Shown in pieces: positions 39,899-50,158 of a stretch of DNA of 64,000 nucleotides. The stretch comes from Rhineura floridana (taxonomy: Eukaryota; Chordata; Lepidosauria; Squamata; Rhineuridae), in the NCBI RefSeq assembly GCF_030035675.1, contig NC_084484.1, forward strand, positions 184,859,434 to 184,923,433, in the 5' to 3' direction. Position 1 is the first letter of the stretch; each line of letters starts with the position of its first letter. A model generated the notes under the pieces. The model searched no databases. It was not told the DNA's origin and saw nothing but the letters and a program-made list of their open reading frames with translations. A program made the translations under genes and the position numbers.

Positions 39899-40510
39899 TT
39901 ATTTATTTATTTATTGTGTTTATATACCGCCAGATCCTCCGTGGCGCAGAGTGGTAAGTGGCGGTAACTCAGCCGAAGCTCTGCTCACGGCTGGAGTTCG
40001 ATTCCAATGGAAGGAGGAAGTCGAATCTCCGGTAAATGGGGTCGAGGTCCACTCAGCCTTCCATCCGTCCGTGGTCGGTAAAATGAGTACCCGGCATATG
40101 CTGGGAGGTAAAGAAAGACCGGGGAAGGAACTGGCAATCCCACCCCATATATACGGTCTGCCTAGTAAATGTCGCAAGACGTCACCCTAAGAGTCGGAAA
40201 CGACTCGCGCTACAAATGCAGGGACACCTTTACCTTTACCTTATATACTGCCCCATAACTGAAGCTCTCTGGGAGGTTTACAATAACTAAAAACATTAAA
40301 AACAAATATACAAATTTAAAAGCACATCTTTTAAAAACAATTTAAAACACATGCTAAAATGCCTGGGAGAAGAGGAAAGTCTTGACCTGGCGCCAAAAAG
40401 ATAACAGTGTTGGCACCAGGCACACCTCATGAGAAAGATCATTCCATAATTTGGGGGCCACCACTGAGAAGGCACTCTCCCTTGTTGCCATCCTCCGAGC
40501 TTCCCTCTTG
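39899..40510 (-). repeat. L2 3' end, antisense, split by a Sauria-type SINE
   Basis: (ttat)n and tatataccgcc lie before the SINE. Then ccataactgaagctctctgg and ggcaccaggcacacctcatg extend into the L2 3' coding-proximal region. Confidence 0.8.
39932..40241 (+). mobile_element. Sauria-type tRNA SINE inserted in an L2
   Basis: The A-box tggcgcagagtggtaagtgg and B-box ggagttcgattcc are followed by gtcggtaaaatgagtacccg and a tail gagtcggaaacgactcgcgc ... acctttaccttt, which resembles the BovB end. Target duplication: tatataccgcc (39921-39931) and tatatactgcc (40242-40252). Confidence 0.85.
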
Positions 40511-40699
40511 CCTGCTCTTGGAGACTGCTTGTTGTTGTCTAGACTGTTCTAAGCTTTGACTATGTCAATAGAGTTTATGGCATTTGGCTGGTCAGTCTAG
40601 TCTTGTTGAGGCTGGGTGAGGCTGGGCAACAGTCCTCTTTGCTAATCCCCAAAGCACCTGGTAGTTAGAGGTCTACTGACTCTCTGCAAGGCAATTATA

Positions 40700-40795
40700 G
40701 CTTGTTAATGGTATTTTAACTCTGTTTTGTACACCGCCCAGAGAGCTACTAGCTATGGGCGGTTTAAAAATGAAATGAAATAAATAATTCAGTGG
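40700..40795 (+). repeat. L2 3' tail
   Basis: It shows gtacaccgcccagagagcta and gggcggtttaaaaatgaaat. Confidence 0.72.
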
Positions 40796-41320
40796 ATTTA
40801 AGACCACTCTACTTCTTCACTCCTTAAAAGAAACTGAGCAGGTGCACCTTATCCTGTCCTGGAGATAAGGCTGGAATGGACTTCACCTGCTTCATTCCTG
40901 CAGGTGAGGGAATTGTCAAAGGCCTGTGAAAACTAGAGAATTGGTTCTTGAACCAGCTTACCCAAGGGTGATGAATAATACTGATTTTTGGCAAGGTCTG
41001 CACCTCAAGAGATGGAAAATAGATGGTGGATCTGCCCCGACAACGTAGCTATGTGTGTAATCAGAATTTATATAAATCTTAGTCAGGGCAGATCTTGTTG
41101 TGCAGCAAGGTGAACTTATTGGATCTTGTAGTAACTAAACTCTGCCTCTTACTTATTCTGCTCTTGCACACACACAGAGAGAGAGAGAGAGAGAGTTGGG
41201 GCCAGCTCTGAATCCCTAGAAGGTGCCAACTCTGATATCGCACAATTGGTTCCTGCAAGTTGAGGCGAAGGTCAGACCCACCAGTTTAAGACTCGAGCCT
41301 CTTTTGTGATCCAGACCTAG
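40796..41320. other. Region upstream of the unidentified ORF
   Basis: No promoter or upstream exon could be recognised. It contains a CA/GA microsatellite. Confidence 0.45.
41166..41195 (+). repeat. (CA)n(GA)n microsatellite
   Basis: The run cacacacaca gives way to agagagagag, about 30 bp in total. Confidence 0.85.
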
Positions 41321-42043
41321 GTGATGTGGGAAACAGACTATGTCGGGAGCCTGGCTCCACTCCAGGATGCTTTGACTAAGATATGCCCCTCGACTCAACT
41401 TGGGAGAGTGTCCGCAATCAAGGATTATGTGGTGGAAATGAATGTCTCCGAAGCCGCAGAAGTTGTTGTGGCGAAAGTCTCCGTCTTGCTAGGCAATTTG
41501 AAAGAGGATGGCTTCTTCTTGCTTCTTAGTGACCTGCCCACAATTGCAAGAGAACTGAGAGCTGTCTGGACTCTCTTGTCCTCTCAGTGTAAGGTTCCTA
41601 GAATCGTTAGCCGCAGTGAGAGGACACTGGCTCCAGTCTCTTGCTTGCTGTTTCACTTGGCCCCAAAGAAGGTCCACGATGTTCTCTCACACCTCAAGGA
41701 TTTCGTAGATGATGCCAGTAATGACTGGGATGAAGACAGCAACTTGGAGTATCTGATGAGAGTCCAGCAGGACTTAGAGGAGGTGCAACCAAATAACACT
41801 CTGGACTATCTGAGGCAGCTTCATGAGTTACTAATGAGCCAGCACCAGGAACTTACGCGGCTGGCCTGTCATCCGTCAATCAAAGAGAATCTGGGCATGC
41901 CAAACGTATTTCACAAACTGTTGTCTCTCTGGGAGGCCCTGGGCTCTATGCTGGATGACAGCAGCCACTGCCTGACTAACTTGCAAGGTTTCCTAGCAGC
42001 GTTGGATAAGATGCAAGCCTGTCTATTTTACAGAGTGACTTAG
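41321..42043 (+). CDS. Unidentified protein, probable terminal coding exon (240 codons)
   Basis: The frame is open from just after a TAG at 41318-41320 to TAG at 42041-42043. I do not recognise the protein. It looks genuinely coding: mixed codon use, no repeat relation to other parts of the window, and amphipathic leucine-rich helices. Visible stretches are V-V-V-A-K-V-S-V-L-L-G-N-L near residue 48, acidic D-D-A-S-N-D-W-D-E-D near 136, and L-L-S-L-W-E-A-L-G-S-M-L near 208. No signal peptide or transmembrane segment is obvious. The first codons are GTG ATG. The sequence before them, ending in acctag, could be a splice acceptor, making this the last exon of a longer gene, or translation could start at ATG 41324. 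A polyadenylation signal ATTAAA lies at 42657-42662. A processed gene copy is also possible. No function is proposed. Confidence 0.6.
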   Translation: MMWETDYVGSLAPLQDALTKICPSTQLGRVSAIKDYVVEMNVSEAAEVVVAKVSVLLGNLKEDGFFLLLSDLPTIARELRAVWTLLSSQCKVPRIVSRSERTLAPVSCLLFHLAPKKVHDVLSHLKDFVDDASNDWDEDSNLEYLMRVQQDLEEVQPNNTLDYLRQLHELLMSQHQELTRLACHPSIKENLGMPNVFHKLLSLWEALGSMLDDSSHCLTNLQGFLAALDKMQACLFYRVT

Positions 42044-42161
42044 AGGAGCCAAGGCTGGTAATGCATGTGAAGCTCACCCTGAGCTCCACATGTCATTGAT
42101 GCCGAAACAACCGCCACAGCACTGAAATTCTTGTGGGCTAAGATCACAGGCACACCATACG

Positions 42162-42332
42162 TTTAAAGGCCTCTTATACCACCTTAACAGTCATAGCATC
42201 CTCCAAAGAATCCTGGGAACTAGCATGCTGGGAGTTCTAGCTCTGTGAGGAGTCTCCTAATCACTCTCTTAATAAGCTGCAGTTCCCAGGATCCTTTGGG
42301 GAAAGCCATGACCATTAAGGTGGTGTAAGAGG
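42162..42332. mobile_element. Palindromic MITE in the 3' flank of the unidentified ORF
   Basis: The left arm (gcctcttataccaccttaac) is mirrored by gttaaggtggtgtaagaggg-like sequence on the right. The cores ccaaagaatcctgggaacta and cccaggatcctttgggg are also inverted. Confidence 0.72.
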
Positions 42333-42656
42333 GCTTCAAATGTGTGATGTGCGTGTGACATAAGGGACTGGAGGACATCTGTGGCTCTTCAGATGGTGCT
42401 GGACTCCACTTCCCATGGTCAGTGGATGAAGAGATCTGGGGGGGGGCACTAATCCCCCAGTTCTGGACTAAGAATATTTCATGCTGATGGGAACTCAGGC
42501 ACCAGGTTGGGGAAAGCTTTTTTATAATCCTTGCCCTGAACTCGTTGTTCAAATGTTGATACTCTTAATATTTTGATGAAGCGTATTCTCTTGTATCATT
42601 GCCACAGAAGGGGTTCTTAGTTTTCCTGGAATGTTGTCTCCCTTCGTTTTGGCTTT

Positions 42657-42662
42657 ATTAAA
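42657..42662 (+). terminator. Candidate ATTAAA polyadenylation signal for the unidentified ORF
   Basis: ATTAAA lies 614 bp past the stop at 42043. The intervening sequence would be a 3' UTR containing a palindromic MITE at 42162-42332. The assignment is inferred. Confidence 0.35.
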
Positions 42663-43089
42663 GATTTAGAAGTCTGCATAATCATCTCCTGTATCTAATC
42701 TCTATATATAGATTCTTTAAAGCCAACAACTGGAAGTCACCTAAACTCTGTATCGCATGCTCCTCTTGCACAGAGAGTTGGGAGTCAAGAACCAGATTTG
42801 AATTTCTGGCTCTTAATCCAGCCTGGTTAGGCTTGATGGGTTGGAGCTTTGATTCCATGCAGCTGTTGATATCATAACTGCAGCAGAGTTTCTGGTATAC
42901 CGGGAATGGGGAGCCTGTGGCCTTCCAGACTTTGGATGCCAAATCCCACCAGCCTCAGCCAGCATGGTCAATGGTCAGGGAAGCCCAACAATATCTGGAG
43001 GGTCTCATTACTCCAGTGGTGGTTGGTGGCTCCCTGCCTTGAGTTTTAGTCCAAACTTTCAAGGAGCTGTCCACAGTACTTCTGGAGCG

Positions 43090-43292
43090 AGGTTAAAAAT
43101 GGAAATGGACTGCCTTCAAGTCTATTCCCACTTATGGCGACCCTACGAATAGGGTTTTCATGGTAAGCGGCGTTCAGAGGGGGTTTACCATTGCCTTCCT
43201 CTGAGGTTGAGAGGCAGTGACTGGCCCAAGGTCACCCAGTGCGCTTCGTGGCTGCGGGGGGATTCGAACCCTGGTCTCCCAGGTGGTAGTCC
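43090..43292 (-). mobile_element. tRNA-headed SINE with BovB-like tail, head truncated
   Basis: It is the same family as 14780-15005 and starts at aaaatggaaatggactgcct. It lacks the A-box end. Confidence 0.82.
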
Positions 43293-43324
43293 TAGGATAG
43301 GTAACACTGACCATGGGGGAGAGT

Positions 43325-43432
43325 GGGGTTTTTTTATGATGTTTTAGAGTGTTTTTAGTGCTTTTGTTTCCATCCTGGGCTCTTGCTGGGAGGAAGGGCG
43401 GGATATAAATCTAACAAATAAATAAATAAATA
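43325..43432 (+). repeat. L2 3' tail
   Basis: It shows gggctcttgctgggaggaag and gggatataaatctaacaaat. Confidence 0.75.
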
Positions 43433-43554
43433 GCAAGCCCTCTCAAAAAGGCACCTCTGCCACAATTTGGACAATATTATTTGTTGGCTGTGCATCCCAA
43501 GGGCTCAGGATCGAGAACAAGTGGTTAAATTGTTAATTATTCTATCTTGAAAAA

Positions 43555-43780
43555 CAGAAATGGACTGCCTTCAAGTCGATTCTGACTTATGGCGACCCTA
43601 TGAATAGGGTTTCCATGGGAAGCGGTATTCAGAGGGGGTTTACCATTGCCTTCCTCTGAGGGTGAGAAGCGGTGACTGGCCCAAGGTCACCCAGTGAGCT
43701 TCGTGGCTGTGTGGGGATTCGAACCCTGGTCTCCCAGGTCATAGTCCAGCACCTTAACCACTGCACCACACTGGCTCTAA
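43555..43780 (-). mobile_element. tRNA-headed SINE with BovB-like tail
   Basis: It is a full-length copy of the same family, ending ccacactggctc at about 43778. Confidence 0.85.
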
Positions 43781-44069
43781 GAAACCTTAAATATCCACAT
43801 ACAACCCACAAAAAAGAACACCTTATACAGCCTTTGCCAAGGTGTTGCCCTTCAGATATTTTGGACTAGACCTTCCATCACCATGTCTGTGCTAGCTGGG
43901 GCCGATACTAATTCAACTTCAGAATATCTAGTGGGCACCAGCTTGGCAAAAGCCGCATTAGTAGGAGGGTTGTAACCCTTACAGCATTGCTATGCTGTTC
44001 AGCCATGAAGACTGAACTGGTGTGGGAGGACAAGGCTCTTGGACGATCATTTTCTGCACACACAGAACT

Positions 44070-44433
44070 TATGAAGAGCCTGAGGGGAGATATGATAGCA
44101 CTCTTCAAGTACATGGAAGGTTGTCACAGAGAGGAGGGCCGGGATCTCTTCTTGATTGTCCCAGAGTGCAGGACACGGAATAATGGGCTCAAGTTGCAGG
44201 AAGCCAGATTTTGACTGGACATCAGGAAAAACTTCCTAACTGTTACAGCCATATGACGATGGAACCAATGACCTAGGGAGGTGGTGGGCTCTCCAACACT
44301 GGAGACCTTCAAGAGGCAGCTGGACAGCCACCTGCCGGGAATGCTTTGATTTGGATTCCTGCATTGCGCAGGGGGTTGGACTCGATGGCCTTATAGGCCC
44401 CTTCCAACTCTACTATTGTATGATTCTATGCTG
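44070..44433 (+). mobile_element. CR1 3' tip (subfamily C)
   Basis: It runs from gcctgaggggagatatgata to the tail gtatgattctatg. It matches 34655-35005 closely. Confidence 0.82.
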
Positions 44434-44840
44434 GATCAGGACAAAAGGGGCCCATCTAGTCCAGCATCCCGTTCTCACAGTGGCCAACCAGATGCCAAAA
44501 TGGGATGCCTGCAAGCGGGACCTGAGTGCAAGAGCACTCTGCCCTCCTGCAGCTTCCGGCAACTAGCTTTCAGAAGCATGCTGCCTCTGACTATGTAGGC
44601 AGAGCATTGCCACTATGGGTAGTAGCCATCAATAGCCTTGTTGTTGTTATGTGCCTTCAAGTCAATGATGAGTTATGGCGACCCTATGAATCAGCAACCT
44701 CCAAGGGCATCTGTCGGGAACCACCTTATCCTCCATGAATTTCTCTAAACTTTTAAAGCCATCTAAGTTGGTGGCTGTCACTACCTCCCGTGAGAGTGAA
44801 TCCCACAGTTTAACTATGCGCTGAGTGAAGAAGTATTTAT
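44434..44840 (-). mobile_element. CR1-A 3' fragment, split by a BovB tail
   Basis: It shows the antisense CR1-A end (catctagtccagcatcccgt, cacagtggccaacc), then the C-terminal coding region on the far side of a short BovB tail at 44638-44728. Confidence 0.75.
44638..44728 (-). mobile_element. BovB 3' tail, short
   Basis: The sequence ttgttgttgttatgtgcctt ... aaccaccttatcc is inserted in a CR1-A fragment. Confidence 0.7.
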
Positions 44841-44844
44841 GGGA

Positions 44845-44935
44845 GAGACTGTAGCTCAGTTGCAGAGTGCTTCCTTTGCATGCAAAAGGGCCCCAATGGT
44901 ATCTCCAAAGAGGGTTGGGAATGTGCCCTGTGGGG
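44845..44935 (+). mobile_element. tRNA-headed SINE (second family), 5' part
   Basis: It shows agactgtagctcagttgcag and gcatgcaaaagggccc. Confidence 0.6.
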
Positions 44936-45204
44936 AAACCCAGGTAAGGCACACAGCTGGGCTACACAGCTTTCTTTGTTCCTAGACGAGCATGCCACTT
45001 TTTATATATAATTATCTTTTATTTTATTTTTCAGGATATACAGAAAAATGAACAGTTAATCAACAAACATGGAGTACATTGTATATACAAATGCTGTTCA
45101 CAATCCAATCTTGTATCCAAACCTTAATAAAAACAAGATGGTGTTTTATAATTACTTTTCACCTATTGACTTTGTTCTCTGTGCCCTTATGTAAGTTTCT
45201 CTGT

Positions 45205-45640
45205 ATTAGTGTGATAGACCCTCTCCATAGCGAGACCTGGGATAACGGGGGAGAGAAAACTGGTAGAGTTAGAGCCTGGCTGGGAGTCTAGAGTCTGTGA
45301 GTTCAAATCCCTGCTCGTGTCTCCTGGGTGTCAAGGGCCAGCTAAAGGTCACCCCACAGGGAGTGGCTCAGGGGTTACGTGCCCTGCCACCTGTGCAGCC
45401 GTGGGCAAGCGGCATAGTCCCAAGGACCCCAGTTGCCCCCCAGCTGGCAGTTGCGGACAAGGAAGGGGCTGGCTTGTGCAGCTGTGGCAAGCTGAGCAGG
45501 CCCTGGCCAGCTGGGGAGGACTAGCCTCAGAGGGAGGCAATAGTAAACCCCCTTTGAATACCACTTACCATGAAATCCTTATTCATAGTGTAGCCATAAG
45601 TCGGGATCGACTTGAAGGCAGTCCATTTCCATTTAAAACA
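45205..45640 (+). mobile_element. Long SINE variant (about 430 bp) with extra GC-rich middle
   Basis: The head has a B-box-like gtgagttcaaatccctgct. The middle is unlike the short SINE (ggctcaggggttacgtgccc, tgtgcagccgtgggcaagcg). The end is shared with it: cctcagagggaggcaatagt, gggatcgacttgaaggcagt. A matching copy lies inverted at 46347-46745. Confidence 0.78.
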
Positions 45641-47506
45641 TAAGGAAGGCGTCACACTTCCACCCCCTAAAAACCCTCTTCTAGAGTGCTTAAAGAAAGA
45701 GCCGGCAGCCCTTTTGAGCAGCCCGCCCCACCAGTTGGTGCCGGTCCATGAGAGAAAAGGGGCACTGCCCCATCAACCTGAACCAGCCTCATCCCGCTGG
45801 CTGCCTTATTGACACCAGTTGAGGGAGTGGCCCTGGTCCTGTCCGCTCCCTCCTTTTCAGTCTTAGCACAGTCCTTGCAGAACTTAGCAGGGAGGAGGAG
45901 GAGAAAAGTAGCATTACTTGGCTCCGGACTCCAATGGGAGCTGGTAGCTCCATGTCAGTGGGGCAGTGGGATCTGCTCCGGATTTTAGTCTGAACTTTCA
46001 AACCTCCACTAGCCATGCCTGTTAGGCTCCCTGCCTTCTGCCCTACCAGTCCTAACAGGCATCAGCTGCCATTCTGTCTGTGGACACCCCAGGGCCTCAC
46101 CAGTGTTTCTCTGCAGGAATCTGATTTCGATGGTCTTCCTGACCAGCAGCTTCTGTCTGCTCTCTCAGTCCACTAGGAATGGCTGCCTTATGTGCTTGTG
46201 CACCCGATGCAGCAATGGAGCACAATCCTCTTCCCTAGCAGAGACTGAAAGCCCGGCGTCTGAATGGGGTTGCCAACTGGCTAGAAGGCGAATAGGCTCA
46301 GGTGGGTGGAGGGCTTCTATTTCCCATGCCCCTCATATTGCTGGGCAAAATGGAAATGGACTGCCTTCAAGTCGATCCCGACTTATGGCAACCCTACGAA
46401 CAGGGTTTTCATGGTAAGCGGCATTCAGAGGGGGTTTCCCATTGCCTCCCTCTGAGGCTAGTCCTCCCCAGCTGGCTACGGCCTGCTCAGCTTGCCACAG
46501 CTGCACAAGCCAGCCCCTGCCTTGTCCGCAACTGCCAGCTGGGGGGCAACTGGGCTCCTTGGGACTCTGCCGCTTGCCCACGGCTGCACAGGTGGCAGGG
46601 CACGTAACCCCTGAGCCACTCCCTGTGGGGGTGATCTTTAGCTGGCCCTTGACACCCAGGAGACACGAGCGGGGATTTGAACTCAGACTCTGGACTCCCA
46701 GCCAGGCTCTCCTCCCCGCTGTGCTATACCAGCTGTGGGATTGGTGGGCAACGGAGGCAAAATATCCCAACCATTACTTGATTCTTTTGAGACCTGTGCA
46801 TGACATGTATTCTGTGCTAGGAGAGACCCAGTAGGGGCAAGGTGTGTGTGCTCACCTAACATCGCCATTCTAGACAACCCAGCTTCAAACTGTGCTGCTG
46901 CCTCTGGGCGTTTCGGGCCTCCGTGTGCGTACTGGAGTTTGTGTGTGTGCATGCAATGAGTTAATGCTTCTCTGCTGAAGTGGTTCTTCAACTTTTTCGC
47001 CCATGGACCACTTGGAAATTGCTGAAGTTCTTGGCGGACCCCTTAATGGCATTTCTGCCTGCTGTAGCAATTGTAGTATGCTGTGCTAGATGCTGTATGA
47101 TTTTTAACTGTGTTTTTATTGCTTCCATTTCTTATAGATGGTAACCCAATTTGAAATCCATAGAATTCAAACTGCGATACAATCAAATATAAGGGGAGAA
47201 AGTAGCAATAAAAGCAAATTAAAGATCAATATATTTAATGTGAGGGACGTGCCATCTTGCATCTCCATTTGCAAATCCACAGATGCTCTGAGAAGCAGTT
47301 TGGGAACCGCTGCTCTGCTGAGTTTTTTGACCATATAGTGCAGAGAGGAGAACCTCACCCTGACAAAGGGCAAAATGCAGCCCTCCAGGTCTCTCTACGT
47401 CCAGGCCACAACCTTTAGTGGCCCTGCTCTGAACCCTCCTAGCTGGAACGTGCCCTTGGAACTGTGCTGATGCTGCAGGAAGGTATGCTTATAGGAATGG
47501 ATCATG
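45641..47506. other. Intergenic with the long-SINE pair; remainder unassigned
   Basis: 45641-46346 is the spacer of the inverted SINE pair. 46746-47506 has no recognised feature. Confidence 0.5.
46347..46745 (-). mobile_element. Long SINE variant, inverted copy
   Basis: It is the reverse of the 45205-45640 family, including gcccacggctgcacaggtgg and cacgagcggggatttgaact. The two copies face away from a 700-bp spacer. Confidence 0.78.
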
Positions 47507-47884
47507 GCATTTTTTTGTTAGGTGCCTTCAAATCAATTACAACTGACGGCAACACTATGTATGCATCAGTGGCCTCCAATAGCATCTGTCGTGAACCACC
47601 CTGTTCAGATCTTGTAAGCTCAGGTCTGTGGCTTCCTTTGTGGAATCAATCCATCTCTTGTTTGGCCTTCCTCTTTTTCTACTCCCTGCTGTTTTTCCCA
47701 GCATTATTATCTTTTCTAGTGAATCATGTCTTCTCAATTATGTGTCCAAAGTATGATAACCTGTTTCATCATTTTGGCTTCTAGTGACAGTTCTGGTTTA
47801 ACTTGTTCTAACACCCAATTATTTGTCTTTTTCGCAGTCCATGGTATGTGCAAGCTCTCCTCCAACACCACCTTTCAAATGAGT
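47507..47884 (-). mobile_element. BovB 3' fragment next to the inverted ATG16L2 exon
   Basis: The minus strand gives MRRHDSLEKIIMLGKTAGSR and KRGRPNKRWIDS. The fragment ends about 43 bp from the donor of the inverted exon and has the same orientation. Confidence 0.85.
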
Positions 47885-47926
47885 TGCGTAGGAGAGAGCA
47901 AACAACACCTTTGGGTATTGGCTCAC

Positions 47927-48032
47927 TTCCAGCCACATTCCAGAGTCTGATCAGCCTGTCAATCCCACCAGTGGCCAGCAGGCATGAATTTGGACTGAAT
48001 TTGATGGCATTGATCTCTGAGATGTGGGCTTC
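47927..48032 (-). pseudogene. ATG16L2: Isolated ATG16L2 exon (first WD40 strand set) in inverted orientation
   Basis: Read on the minus strand, acceptor ctttttctccag is followed by GAA GCC CAC and 35 codons. These encode E-A-H-I-S-E-I-N-A-I-K-F-S-P-N-S, then L-L-A-T-G-G-I-D-R-L-I-R-L-W-N-V-A-G. The exon ends at A|gtgagc, a good donor. It matches the human ATG16L2 segment running from D-A-H-L-S-E to L-W-N-V-V-G-S, and the split codon A|GC would restore that serine. The frame is fully intact. It is the exon family that should come one or two exons before 4226, yet it lies on the opposite strand 26 kb past the stop codon. A BovB LINE remnant begins about 43 bp beyond the donor. I found no other ATG16L2 exon beside it. 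It could be a duplicated exon, one end of an inversion, or a misassembly. The pseudogene label is provisional. Confidence 0.85.
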
Positions 48033-49247
48033 CTGGAGAAAAAGAATTCTAAGATATTTCCTGCAACAGTATTGAGCAAAAGCAAAGGGGTGGCTGTATT
48101 TGTCAATTACAGCAAATGCAACAGTTTTCTGTGTTGGAAGTGGAGCAAGAGCAACTCCTGTTTTGTTCTTTTGTTTATGTTCCAGAAGGGAGATAGAGTT
48201 AGGATCCTCCGGATGGACAGGCTTGACTGCCTTTACCTGTGATGCTCTGAGTGTGTTTGTGCAGTTGTGGGTAGATTCATACACGAGTAAGAGCAACATG
48301 TGAGTTTTAATTCCAGTAAAATATCCTGGTACACACTTGGGGTGCAGTTTTGGGCCTCCAGTGGGTATACACCAATTAGGGGGTTCAAGGGTATACCCGT
48401 CACAATTCCTCTTGCTTGCCACTTTTATCTCTGGCCCCATTCATCACTGGCATGTGGCCCCTGGAAGACTGTCCATGTTAGAATGTGGCCCTTGCACCAA
48501 AAACATTTCCTCACCCCGATATAAAGCATTTTGTGACTTCACCTGTAGTTCGTGCCTAAGATGACTTGTCTGCTTTGCGGATTTGTTGAATTTTTTTTGG
48601 AAAAAAAAGTATTGCCTTCAATTCTGACTTACGGCAACCCTACGAACAGGGTTTTCATGAGGCTGAGAGGCACCCAGTGAGCTTCATGGCTATGTGGGGA
48701 TTCGAACCCTGGTCTCCCAGGTCCTAGTGCAACACCTTAACCACTACACCACACTGAATTTTTTTAGGAGGTGCCAGAAACAGTACAGTGAAGGTGCCTG
48801 CCTTATCAATGGGCAGGGAGTTCCAGAGTGTAGGTGCTACCACACTATTTTCTACCCTGCATGTGCTCCCTTTCCCTCTCTCTCACACACACTCTCTCTG
48901 CAGCTGGCTTGAGCCAGTGGTGGCTGAAGGCTCCATGTCAGTGGGGCAATGCAATCTGCTCCAGCTTTTAGTGTGAACTTTCATGGCACAGCCCACCGTG
49001 CAGCACCTTGGACAGCGTCTTTAAAGTTCAGACTAAAACCTGGAGCGGATTCTACTGCCTCAGTGGTATGTGCCACCAGCCCCCACTGTCTTGACTTATG
49101 CACTTTTGTGGGTGCTTCATTCTGCTTACAAAACTACTGGACTCTGGATTGTGTTAAGTTTAGCCTGCATTCATTTAGAGCCTTCTATGGGTGCAGTGAC
49201 TGCTTGGTGTTGGAGAACTTAGAGGCTATGTTTACAGAAATAGTGAG
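48033..49247. other. Region upstream of the inverted ATG16L2 exon (minus strand), unassigned
   Basis: I looked on the minus strand for the preceding ATG16L2 exon and did not recognise one. A SINE lies at 48608-48757. Confidence 0.5.
48608..48757 (-). mobile_element. tRNA-headed SINE, internally deleted
   Basis: It shows the BovB-like end, then the B-box and A-box, with the core largely missing (gggttttcatgaggctgaga). Confidence 0.78.
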
Positions 49248-49473
49248 AGCCAGTGTGGTGTAGTGGTTAGAATGTTGGACTAGGACAGAGGAAACCAGGG
49301 TTCAAATCCCCACACAGCCACGAAGCTCACTGGGTGACCTTGGGCCAGTCACTGCTTCTCAGCCTCAGGGGGAGGCAATGGGAAACCCCCTCTGAATACT
49401 GCTTACCATGAAAACCCTATTCATAGGGTCGGCATAAGTCGGGATCAACTTGAAGGCAGGCCATTTCCATTTT
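49248..49473 (+). mobile_element. tRNA-headed SINE with BovB-like tail
   Basis: It runs gagccagtgtggtgtagtgg to gccatttccattttt. It is full length and lies just upstream of the ARRB1 CpG island. Confidence 0.87.
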
Positions 49474-49934
49474 TCACAGAAACATATGGCGTGTCCTGTG
49501 CACCCGCGTGCGCAGATTTTGTCTTTCGGGAGTGAGTAGAGCTGCAGCTAGCAGGCCTTTCGAGGGGATTTCGGTGTCCCCCTACGCAATCCCCCCGTTT
49601 TCCATAAACCAAAACCTGCCAGCCCCGTCAGGCCACGCCCCACCGTCCAGCAGCCCATCCCCACTGTCGCGGCGTTGTATGAACGCGTCCCCAAGGCGCG
49701 CGCGGAGAGGAGGCGGGCGCGGCGCGGCATGGTGGCCGCAAGCTCCGCGTGCTGGAGATCGTGACGCGCGTACGGAGAAGGAGGAGGAGGAGGAGAAAGA
49801 GGAAGGCGAAGGGGGGCGGCTTCTCGGAGCTGCGCGCGGGTTGCAGGAGCCCCGGGCTGGGAAGGCGCGCGCGGGGGAGCCAGCCGGTCCGTGCGCTTGG
49901 TCCGTCTAGTCCAGGCAGAGGAGGCGGGGCAGGC

Positions 49935-49944
49935 ATGGCGCAGC

Positions 49945-49981
<37 letters not shown>

Positions 49982-49994
49982 GCCCCGTCCGTGA
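49935..49994 (+). CDS. Upstream ORF with polyglutamine run in the presumed ARRB1 5' UTR
   Basis: ATG GCG CAG CGG is followed by eleven CAG codons, then CCG CCC CGT CCG TGA. That would give a 19-residue peptide M-A-Q-R-(Q)11-P-P-R-P. It ends 164 bp before the ARRB1 start and is in a different frame. The start context (gcATGg) is moderate. If the transcript begins upstream of 49935 it would act as an upstream ORF. Whether it is transcribed or translated is not known. The sequence between it and the ARRB1 ATG is open in the ARRB1 frame but has no in-frame AUG. Confidence 0.45.
49945..49980 (+). repeat. (CAG) trinucleotide run, about 11 units
   Basis: This is an uninterrupted CAG array in the GC-rich region just upstream of ARRB1 exon 1. 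It is a likely length-polymorphic site. Confidence 0.9.
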
Positions 49995-50158
49995 GGCAGC
50001 AGGCAGGCTCTCCTCCGTCCGGAGCTGCTTCTGGCCGCCGACCCGCAGCCGGCGCCCCAGGCGGAGAGCCCTCGCTCGCCTTGCAGCGGAGGCCGGCAGC
50101 GCCGGAGCCCTCGTCGTCGGGACTGCCTCCTGCTCCCGGCGCGCGGCTCTCTCGGGCC

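Noticed and set aside
41321-42043. Assignment of the unidentified ORF to a known helical family
   Set aside because: I compared it from memory with several families and found no convincing motif, so no name is given.
47808-48440. A 210-codon minus-strand gene
   Set aside because: Only residues encoded by 47927-48032 match ATG16L2. The rest runs through intron sequence at one end and a BovB remnant at the other.
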